Below are positions 1 through 5,300 of a stretch of 8,404 nt of DNA, piece after piece. Position numbers and translations under genes: made by a program. The stretch is from Lachnoclostridium sp. UBA7482 (GTDB taxonomy: Bacteria; Bacillota; Clostridia; Lachnospirales; Lachnospiraceae). The notes under the pieces were generated by a model. That model saw only the letters and a program-made list of their open reading frames with translations, did no database searches and had not been told where the DNA came from. The stretch is taken from positions 4,794 to 13,197 of the forward strand of contig DLOO01000060.1 in NCBI GenBank assembly GCA_002479645.1, read 5' to 3'. The stretch's first letter is position 1; each line of letters begins with the position of its first letter.

Positions 1-1
1 A

Positions 2-1045
2 GATACCCGGGCGCGGCGCTTCTCTCCCTGCATTGCCAAACGCCAAGGAGAACCGGTGGAATTTGCGGCATTTCCTTTAACGCTCTACGGAGATTTTCCG
101 GATTATGAGCTTACGACTCCGGATTCGGTCAGTTCCATGCTGGAGCAGTATTATCAGGAGCGTGACGCCCTCACTCGTATCCGCCAGCGCTCCGCCGACC
201 TCCGCAAGGTCGTGCAGACGGCGATGGAACGTACCATAAAAAAGCAGGATTTGCAGGTAAGACAATTAAAGGATACCGAGAAAAAGGATCGCTGCCGCCT
301 GTACGGCGAGCTTCTGACCACCTACGGCTATTCGGCCGAACCCGGCAGTAAACAGCTAACCTGCAACAATTACTATACGGGCGAGGATATCACGATTCCG
401 CTTGATGAGACACTTACCGCAATGGAAAATGCGAAACGGTATTTTGACCGCTATGCCAAACTCAAGCGTACTGCCGAGCAGCTGGAGGTGCATCTTCATC
501 ACAGTCGGGAGGAACTTGAGCACTTGGATTCCATTCGTGAATCGCTGGAATATGCCACCTGCGAAGCGGATTTGTTTGCCGTAAAACGCGAGCTGCAGGA
601 TTTCGGGTTTCTGAAATTCCACAGGGATGTCGGTACCGGCAGCAGGAAGGGCAGCAAGTCCCCGAAGAACCGGCCGATGCATTATCGCACGGCAGATGGC
701 TATGACATCTACGTCGGCAAGAATAATTACCAGAACGACGAGTTGACGTTCCGTTTTGCAGTCGGCGGCGACTGGTGGTTCCATGCTAAGGGTGCACCGG
801 GTTCCCATGTTATTCTGAAGACGAAGGGTGTCGAGCCACCGACCGAGGTTTTTGAGGCCGCAGCCGGTCTGGCCGCATTGTACTCCAAGAACCGCCAGGC
901 CGAAAAGGTCGAAATCGATTATCTGGAGCGCAAAAACGTGAAAAAACCGGGCGGTGCACGTCCCGGATTTGTTGTTTACTATACGAACTACTCAATGATG
1001 GTTCGCCCGGGTGATGCCGGACTGACCCTGATTGACGAAAAGTGA
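2..1045 (+). CDS. rqcH: RqcH / NFACT-family ribosome quality control protein (5'-truncated by window edge)
   Basis: C-terminal 347 residues of an NFACT protein; the frame is open to the window edge, so the GTG at 56 is internal and the true start lies upstream. Family members (about 550-590 aa) bind obstructed 50S subunits and recruit tRNA-Ala to add alanine tails to stalled nascent chains; older annotations say fibronectin-binding protein. Seen in order: the end of the N-terminal domain (EFAAFPLTLYG, near nt 59-91); a charged coiled-coil region (about nt 140-300, and a second helical stretch about nt 410-600); then the NFACT-R domain (about nt 677-1003) with the hallmark strings VGKNNYQND, WWFHAKGAPGSHVI and RKNVKKPGGARPG. 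The catalytic Asp-Arg pair of the N-terminal domain is outside the window. The gene ends 7 nt before the histidinol phosphatase start, suggesting cotranscription. No frameshift is seen. Confidence 0.93.
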   Translation, partial: DTRARRFSPCIAKRQGEPVEFAAFPLTLYGDFPDYELTTPDSVSSMLEQYYQERDALTRIRQRSADLRKVVQTAMERTIKKQDLQVRQLKDTEKKDRCRLYGELLTTYGYSAEPGSKQLTCNNYYTGEDITIPLDETLTAMENAKRYFDRYAKLKRTAEQLEVHLHHSREELEHLDSIRESLEYATCEADLFAVKRELQDFGFLKFHRDVGTGSRKGSKSPKNRPMHYRTADGYDIYVGKNNYQNDELTFRFAVGGDWWFHAKGAPGSHVILKTKGVEPPTEVFEAAAGLAALYSKNRQAEKVEIDYLERKNVKKPGGARPGFVVYYTNYSMMVRPGDAGLTLIDEK

Positions 1046-1052
1046 GGTTCTT

Positions 1053-1877
1053 ATGATTATTGCTGATTTTCACACCCATTCCTCTTTCTCCACCGACTCA
1101 GACAGCCGACCCGAGGAAATGGCGGCACGTGCCTGCGAGCTTGGACTTAAGCAGTACTGCATTACCGACCACATGGATTTGGATTTTCCGCTGGAAGAAG
1201 GGGCATTTATCTTTGATTTGCCGAGGTATTTTGACAAACTCACGTTGCTCCGTATGCAGTATGCGGATCGCCTGGATCTGCGTATCGGCATTGAACTAGG
1301 CCTTCGCAACGAGCCGGAGGTCATTTCCACCATGCCGGAGCGCTACCGTAAGATGCTTGCGGACTGGCCCTTTGACTTTGCCATCGGTTCCACCCATGTG
1401 CTTGAGTACCGGGACCCATATTATCCCGAATACTGGCAGATGCACTCTCCCGAGGAGGGGGTGCGTCTCTATCTCGAGTCCATTCTCGACAATGCCGGCG
1501 CCTATGACGGATTTCAGGTCTACGGTCACCTCGACTATATTCTGCGGTATCTTCCCGAAGGCGCCGAGGTTGATACCGGCCGATTTTACGACCTGTATGA
1601 TGCAATTCTGAAGAAGCTCCTTTCAAAGGACATGGGCATTGAGGTGAATACTTCCTGCTATGCAAAAGGCGCTTCCTCGCCGCACCCCGAGCCGTGGGTT
1701 CTCTCCCGCTATCTTGAGCTTGGCGGGGAGATTCTGACCATCGGTTCCGATGCGCATATGCCGGAGCGGATTGCCGGAGCATTTGACCGCACGGAAGCCC
1801 TGCTTCTCGGCCTCGGTTACCGTTATTACACGACGTTTCGCAATCGGAAACCGGAGTTTCATGAGTTAGGGAAATAA
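1053..1877 (+). CDS. hisK: PHP-domain histidinol-phosphatase (HisJ/HisK family)
   Basis: 274 aa, normal for the family. It probably hydrolyses L-histidinol phosphate to L-histidinol and phosphate, the penultimate stage of histidine synthesis, in the cytoplasm. All PHP metal-site motifs are visible: DFHTHSSFS (H7, H9), ITDHMD (D39, H40), GIELG (E81), GSTH (H115), GHLD (H159, D161), EVNTS (E197) and GSDAH (D233, H235), so a trinuclear metal centre should be intact. I chose the ATG at 1053: GTGAGG at 1042-1047 lies 5 nt upstream, overlapping the rqcH stop. The TTG at 1032 would add seven residues before the conserved MIIADFHTH start and lies inside rqcH. Only 7 nt separate it from rqcH, and a terminator follows. 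No other his gene is in the window, so a related PHP phosphoesterase activity cannot be excluded. hisJ is a synonym used in some genomes. Confidence 0.87.
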   Translation: MIIADFHTHSSFSTDSDSRPEEMAARACELGLKQYCITDHMDLDFPLEEGAFIFDLPRYFDKLTLLRMQYADRLDLRIGIELGLRNEPEVISTMPERYRKMLADWPFDFAIGSTHVLEYRDPYYPEYWQMHSPEEGVRLYLESILDNAGAYDGFQVYGHLDYILRYLPEGAEVDTGRFYDLYDAILKKLLSKDMGIEVNTSCYAKGASSPHPEPWVLSRYLELGGEILTIGSDAHMPERIAGAFDRTEALLLGLGYRYYTTFRNRKPEFHELGK

Positions 1878-1900
1878 TTAAAACATACAGTCAAAAATAG

Positions 1901-1957
1901 AGGGCGTGTGAAATAGGATATGTACGGGAGCATATTGCAGTTCACACGCCCTTTTCT
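1901..1957. terminator. Bidirectional intrinsic terminator between convergent genes
   Basis: Perfect 12-bp stem AGGGCGTGTGAA (1901-1912) with TTCACACGCCCT (1941-1952). The 28-nt loop contains a second 5-bp hairpin, ATATG (1918-1922) with CATAT (1931-1935). On the + strand it is followed by TTTTCTT. On the minus strand the stem is followed by CTATTTTTGA (complement of 1891-1900), also U-rich. It lies between the histidinol phosphatase stop and the convergent lipoprotein stop, so it can end both transcripts. Confidence 0.88.
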
Positions 1958-1973
1958 TCCAAAGTATCTATTT

Positions 1974-3107
1974 TTATGATGCACTTTCCGTCTCCAAATC
2001 GGCAACATCAAACCAGCCGTAGCTGTAGGTTCCATATAACCAGCTATTCCATCGTTCCATATTTTCAATCAGGGCAAATACCCTCCGACCGTCCTCGCTT
2101 TTTCCGTAAATAGTCAGCTTTGCCTCTTTGATTGCATAAATCCGCTCCGTCTGAACGGTATCCGGATAAACCGTAGTTCGCGAGGTTAACTCCTTATATT
2201 CCGGTTCTACAGGTACCATCCCCTCCGGAAAGAAAACAACAATCGGGAACAATCCGCTTTTATACTCGCCGTCTATGTTGGAATACCACCATGGATCCTC
2301 TATTTTTCTAAGGCGAAAACTGATTTCTGCCGTTACCACTCCGAAATCGATACGTTCGGTTTCCCCGTTCTCCCCCCGCACAAGCCAGGTCGCTCTGTCA
2401 CTTCCGATTTCAACAGCCTCCGGCAATTGCTTTGTCAAGTTATCGTATCTGTTTTCATATAACCAAGCCTGCCCCTCCGACTCGGAATATCCAAAACAGT
2501 CGTACCAATAATCCCCATTCTGTGCCCGATAATACTCTATCAGAACATAGACCTGCTTTGTGTCCGTGCCATCAAGACATGCCAGAAAAACCTGTCCGGT
2601 AAGTTCCTGATCCTCCGGTTTAACATAGAGATACGATACTTCGCCAATCCGGTAGTCAACTCTTGTTGCACCATACACTACATGGGCGTCACAAGGCTCT
2701 TGATTTGCATCATACGTAACCTGAATCCGTTCCGGGTATCCGTCACCGTTCAAATCAACCGAGGTCCCTGGCTCCCACAATACCACCTCTCCGGCATACA
2801 GCCGCTTCTCCACATCCGTTGTACCAAACTCCGAAGCAGTATGCTTTACCGGTACGGGCACTGTCATAGACTGTTGACGGTTCTCATCCCTATTCGTAAT
2901 TGAATGATTCGGAAACTTCATCTCCGATACATGCACCATCTTCGTCGGGGTCGGTGTCGGTGCATCCGTAGGGGTAGGAGTCATGGTAGACGTCGGGGTA
3001 GGCGTTGCCGACACCGGCACGGTCGGACGCGGCCTCGCATCCTCCTCTGCACAGCCAATAAGCAGTAACATACCGAAAAGGGAAATCATATAAAATATTT
3101 TCTTCAT
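1974..3107 (-). CDS. Lipoprotein with Pro/Thr linker and Ca-binding-like motif, function unknown
   Basis: 377 aa with no family I can name. Seen: an N-terminal lipoprotein signal peptide (residues 1-18: KK, hydrophobic core, LLIG before C19), so it should be lipidated by Lgt and processed by LspA and sit on the outer face of the membrane. Residues about 28-55 are a low-complexity Pro/Thr linker (TPTPT repeats), a typical spacer through the wall. A folded part follows, with VDLNGDGYPERI at 117-128, the DxNxDG loop seen in FG-GAP/VCBS-type calcium-binding repeats. The C-terminal 50 residues end in GWFDVADLE, which resembles the closing strand of a bacterial SH3-like domain (weak, by eye). ATG start at 3107, with GGAGG at 3116-3120 and an 8-nt spacer. 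It is the second gene of an apparent operon, 21 bp after the metallopeptidase stop, and probably shares its LytTR-linked promoter. A wall-associated partner or sensor for the peptidase is a guess. Confidence 0.85.
   Translation of the reverse strand: MKKIFYMISLFGMLLLIGCAEEDARPRPTVPVSATPTPTSTMTPTPTDAPTPTPTKMVHVSEMKFPNHSITNRDENRQQSMTVPVPVKHTASEFGTTDVEKRLYAGEVVLWEPGTSVDLNGDGYPERIQVTYDANQEPCDAHVVYGATRVDYRIGEVSYLYVKPEDQELTGQVFLACLDGTDTKQVYVLIEYYRAQNGDYWYDCFGYSESEGQAWLYENRYDNLTKQLPEAVEIGSDRATWLVRGENGETERIDFGVVTAEISFRLRKIEDPWWYSNIDGEYKSGLFPIVVFFPEGMVPVEPEYKELTSRTTVYPDTVQTERIYAIKEAKLTIYGKSEDGRRVFALIENMERWNSWLYGTYSYGWFDVADLETESAS
2943..3026 (-). repeat. Low-complexity Pro/Thr-coding repeat tract
   Basis: DNA encoding residues about 28-55 of the lipoprotein. 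The + strand shows repeated units such as GTCGGGGTCGGTGTCGGT and GTAGGGGTAGG, which code for TPTPT-like pairs. The degenerate repeat could expand or contract by slippage; changes in multiples of 3 bp would only change linker length. Confidence 0.75.
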
Positions 3108-3128
3108 ACCTGAAACCTCCGATAGAAA

Positions 3129-4103
3129 TTAGTATGGGGAGTTACAATTCGGCTTAATCTGCAGATGCAGCCAAGTTTCATTATTTCTTGGCATCGTTTC
3201 TATTTCATGCCCCCGTGATTTTCCATTTTCTGCCCTTGTACGATAAAATCCATATCCAGGCACAACTTCTAGCGATGAGGAATCGTTTCCTTGAAACTCT
3301 TTATACACACTATTATATAAAGCTGTTCCTCCATGACTATGATCTATGTCATATGCTCTTCCTCTCATATGAAAGCTTATCGCCCAGCCGGACAGCGAAC
3401 GGTTATACAGCCACCCGCGAAATGCACAAGCAACTGACAGAGATGTATCATTTCTATAATAATGTCGTACACTCTCTAACGATTCCAGCAGCTTGACCGC
3501 AATTTTCAATTGCTTATAATCACTTGTGGAACTTCCCTTACTATACAATTCGGAAATCTTAAAATGAGGAGCTATATTCGTTGTAATAATAGAATCCCAA
3601 TTTCTTATCCAGCTTCCGCCAACAATATACGTATTTTTATCTGCATAAGGAGTGCTTCCCTGCACGCCGAAGTCAAAAATGGTGTACTTGCTATTCTTGA
3701 CGCCTGTGGTTAATGCACCTAACTGCTTGCATACGATTTCAGCGGGAGTGTATTGTGCCCCATTATATGTAAATACAGCGGATGGGAGATCTGCGTACCA
3801 TGTAAATGCACAGGATGTAGTTACTCCGGTCTGACCGTTATATATCGAATAACCAAAGCATGCCTTTAATGTCGCACTATTTGTATATAATTCAATAATT
3901 TGCCCCTGTCTCTGTATTGCGATTGTACTCCCTCGTCCCAGGACTTGGCAACCCAAATATTTAATTATATCGTCAATCTTTACATAATAAACCGAGTTTT
4001 GATCCTTAAGCCCGGACACCGTAACGGCATCGCTTACCTCCGGCAGAGTTCCGGTTCCTTTACCAATATTTGAAAACTGTATATTGCAAACGGTATATGC
4101 CAT
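3129..4103 (-). CDS. M15-type (D-Ala-D-Ala peptidase-like) zinc peptidase with N-terminal copper-amine-oxidase-like domain
   Basis: 324 aa. Residues about 38-130 resemble the copper amine oxidase N-terminal-like domain common in clostridial envelope proteins (YYVKIDDIIKYLGCQV; FTYNGAQYTPAEIVCKQLG). Residues about 180-318 look like the C-terminal peptidase M15A fold: HFKISELYS, a helix with LLESLESVRHYY, then SFHMRGRAYDID giving the Zn pair H245 and D252 (HxxGxAxD), and ETWLHLQI giving the third ligand H313. The general-base acid is not certain (E309 is nearby). M15 enzymes cut D-Ala peptide bonds in peptidoglycan stems, so a murein peptidase is likely. The start is ATG 4103 because AAGGAG (4110-4115) lies 6 nt upstream; a TTG at 4151 in the same frame has no such site. 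Neither start yields a signal peptide or membrane helix, odd for a wall enzyme. First gene of an operon with the lipoprotein (21-bp gap), divergent from the LytTR regulator. A phage-type endolysin origin is possible, but no phage genes are seen. Confidence 0.83.
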   Translation of the reverse strand: MAYTVCNIQFSNIGKGTGTLPEVSDAVTVSGLKDQNSVYYVKIDDIIKYLGCQVLGRGSTIAIQRQGQIIELYTNSATLKACFGYSIYNGQTGVTTSCAFTWYADLPSAVFTYNGAQYTPAEIVCKQLGALTTGVKNSKYTIFDFGVQGSTPYADKNTYIVGGSWIRNWDSIITTNIAPHFKISELYSKGSSTSDYKQLKIAVKLLESLESVRHYYRNDTSLSVACAFRGWLYNRSLSGWAISFHMRGRAYDIDHSHGGTALYNSVYKEFQGNDSSSLEVVPGYGFYRTRAENGKSRGHEIETMPRNNETWLHLQIKPNCNSPY

Positions 4104-4109
4104 ATCTTT

Positions 4110-4115
4110 CTCCTT
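4110..4115 (-). promoter_or_regulatory. Ribosome binding site that fixes the metallopeptidase start
   Basis: AAGGAG on the minus strand, 6 nt before ATG 4103. It selects this start over the in-frame TTG at 4151 and so supports the absence of a signal peptide. Confidence 0.8.
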
Positions 4116-4142
4116 ATAGTCTTTGTAAGTTGGGTTTGGATT

Positions 4143-4178
4143 TTGGGACAAATATTTTGGTTAAACACCCTGTCCCAA
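4143..4178 (-). other. Inverted repeat / hairpin in the metallopeptidase leader
   Basis: TTGGGACA (4143-4150) and TGTCCCAA (4171-4178) form an 8-bp perfect stem with a 20-nt loop. If transcription starts near 4183 as predicted, the hairpin sits within the first few nucleotides of an approximately 80-nt 5' leader. It might stabilise the mRNA or control translation; no U-run follows it in the minus direction, so it is not an obvious terminator. Confidence 0.55.
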
Positions 4179-4189
4179 TCCTTTTTATC

Positions 4190-4218
4190 ATTATAACTCA
4201 CGTGGAACAATTATAGTT
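4190..4218 (-). promoter_or_regulatory. Predicted activator-dependent promoter of the metallopeptidase-lipoprotein operon
   Basis: A perfect TATAAT lies at 4190-4195 on the minus strand. At the 17-nt spacing the -35 position (4213-4218) reads AACTAT, which is not a sigma-A -35, and no TGn extension is present. A good -10 with a missing -35 suggests dependence on an activator; LytTR-like repeats lie just upstream (4222-4258). Predicted start of transcription near 4183. Confidence 0.6.
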
Positions 4219-4221
4219 CTA

Positions 4222-4258
4222 ATCGATACAAACGGTAGAAATCGGTATATGAACGGTA
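4222..4258 (-). promoter_or_regulatory. LytTR-type direct-repeat binding site
   Basis: On the minus strand, ACCGTTCAT (4249-4257) and ACCGTTTGT (4228-4236) both match the published AgrA/LytTR consensus [TA][AC][CA]GTTN[AG][TG]. They are separated by 12 bp (21 bp start to start), the usual two-turn spacing. Related half-sites ACCGAT (4241-4246) and ATCGAT (4222-4227) fall between and beside them. Read on the + strand, this gives two composite copies: ATCGATACAAACGGTA at 4222-4237 and ATCGGTATATGAACGGTA at 4241-4258. The array ends about 10 bp upstream of the -35 position of the minus-strand promoter and lies beside a gene for a LytTR regulator. Confidence 0.65.
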
Positions 4259-4311
4259 AATATTGTCAAAAATCCACACCGGAACATATTGGGCAGGGGC
4301 AGTATTCAGGA

Positions 4312-4334
4312 ATTCATTGACATACTGAATGAAT
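4312..4334. promoter_or_regulatory. Inverted repeat over the response-regulator -35 box
   Basis: ATTCATT (4312-4318), 9 nt, AATGAAT (4328-4334). An overlapping pair, ATTCAG (4304-4309) and CTGAAT (4325-4330), also exists. Its centre coincides with TTGACA (4317-4322), so a repressor bound here would block the promoter. The protein that might bind is unknown. Confidence 0.4.
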
Positions 4335-4351
4335 CTCTGGTATGGTATAAC
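4317..4351 (+). promoter_or_regulatory. Predicted promoter of the LytTR response regulator
   Basis: Consensus -35 TTGACA at 4317-4322. Two possible -10 elements follow: TATGGT at 4341-4346 (18-nt spacer), or an extended -10, TGGTATAAC, at 4343-4351. Start of transcription would be near 4353-4358, leaving a leader of about 80 nt before the ATG at 4436. Within the leader, AAGGAGA (4354-4360) looks like a ribosome binding site but has no start codon at a usable distance. Confidence 0.55.
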
Positions 4352-4435
4352 CAAAGGAGAACCAAAATACCATTTCCCAAACTTAAGAAGAAAGGATTTA
4401 TGGCATAATCACTGCATTATCCCAGAGGGTTAGCA

Positions 4436-5200
4436 ATGAAAATAGAAATTTGTATTTGCGATGACGACATAAACATTTATAATCAGTTAAATTCCTACTT
4501 TGAGAATTTTCTTTTTGTGACGGATTATGCATTTAATATTACCTATTGTGACTCGTCAGACAGCATTTTGAAAACATATGAAGGTAAAGACAAACCTTTT
4601 GATCTTATTTTTATGGATATCGAACTTGGTTCCTCTTATACCGGAATTGATGTTTCCAGGGTCATTCGCCAAAAATACGACAGCAATGTAAATATCGTGA
4701 TTTTAACCTCCTATCCGGAATATATGCGCGAAGGGTTTGAAATCCATGCCTATCACTATCTTCATAAACCATTAGACTACAGTGTGTTCAAAAACCTGAT
4801 GATTGATTTTACCAAATCCTTTGGCGACCAATATTCCACAGTAACGTTGCTCGATTGGGAAGGAACCATGTCTGTAATCAAGCTGAAAGAGATTGTTTAC
4901 ATAGAAACAGCCAGAAAATTCGCGAGCAAGAACTATCTGCTATTCCATACAATAAATGGCACGGAAGACCAAAAATATAACGACTACTATGCCTCCGGCA
5001 ATCTGTCAGACTGGGAGATGCGGCTAAGTGAGAATCATTTTATCTCTCCGTCCCGCAGCCTTTTGGTAAACCTGTTTCATGTAAAGAGATTTACCAAGGA
5101 AAAAATGGAACTGAAGGATGGAAATTTTCTCCCTATCAGCAGGCGAAAATTTATGGATTTGAAGAAAAAACTGTCCGAATATCTTTTTACCGGCAGGTAA
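4436..5200 (+). CDS. LytTR-family (AgrA/LytR-type) DNA-binding response regulator, orphan
   Basis: 254 aa, standard for the family. Receiver domain, residues 1-125: acidic pocket D9-D11, phospho-acceptor D61 (LIFMDIELG), T91 (ILTSYP) and K111 (LHKPLD) are all present, so phosphorylation should be possible. LytTR DNA-binding domain, residues about 135-252, with the characteristic block FISPSRSLLVNL followed by LKDGNFLPISRRKF. Such proteins bind pairs of 9-bp direct repeats about 21 bp apart and activate transcription; a fitting site lies at 4222-4258, between this gene and the divergent peptidase operon. ATG start, with AGAGGG at 4424-4429 and a 6-nt spacer. It appears monocistronic and ends at a strong terminator; no histidine kinase, AgrB or AgrD is in the window, so its kinase must be elsewhere. 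The gene is clearly AT-richer than rqcH or the histidinol phosphatase, suggesting an accessory origin. Confidence 0.92.
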   Translation: MKIEICICDDDINIYNQLNSYFENFLFVTDYAFNITYCDSSDSILKTYEGKDKPFDLIFMDIELGSSYTGIDVSRVIRQKYDSNVNIVILTSYPEYMREGFEIHAYHYLHKPLDYSVFKNLMIDFTKSFGDQYSTVTLLDWEGTMSVIKLKEIVYIETARKFASKNYLLFHTINGTEDQKYNDYYASGNLSDWEMRLSENHFISPSRSLLVNLFHVKRFTKEKMELKDGNFLPISRRKFMDLKKKLSEYLFTGR

Positions 5201-5240
5201 AATTGTAAGAAAGCAAAAAGCAGAAACATACGTTTTGCCC

Positions 5241-5292
5241 TGCTATGTACTCTCTGCCGCTCTATCGGTAAAGAGAGTACATAGCATTTTTT
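5241..5292 (+). terminator. Intrinsic terminator of the response-regulator gene
   Basis: Perfect 15-bp stem TGCTATGTACTCTCT (5241-5255) with AGAGAGTACATAGCA (5272-5286). The 16-nt loop has an inner CCG/CGG pairing (5257-5259, 5266-5268). Six T follow at 5287-5292. It separates the + strand regulator from the convergent cysteine desulfurase. On the minus strand no T-run follows directly, so termination of the desulfurase here is less certain. Confidence 0.9.
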
Positions 5293-5300
5293 CTGCCTTC

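Noticed and set aside
1032..1052. TTG start extending the histidinol phosphatase by seven residues
   Set aside because: It lies inside rqcH, lacks a ribosome binding site, and family members begin at the conserved hydrophobic-DFHTH segment matched by ATG 1053.
2943..3026. Repeat tract as a CRISPR or mobile-element repeat
   Set aside because: It is an in-frame coding repeat for a Pro/Thr linker, with no spacers or terminal repeats.
3188..3496. Plus-strand frame of 102 codons inside the metallopeptidase gene
   Set aside because: It is antisense to a gene with clear domain motifs, lacks a ribosome binding site and shows no recognisable protein features.
4104..4151. Longer metallopeptidase starting at TTG 4151
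   Set aside because: No ribosome binding site is present, and the added 16 polar residues give no signal peptide; AAGGAG at the right distance supports ATG 4103.
4249..4320. 23-codon reading frame from ATG 4249 as a possible signal peptide gene (AgrD-like)
   Set aside because: No ribosome binding site or AgrD features, and it overlaps the LytTR repeats; it also lies upstream of the regulator promoter.
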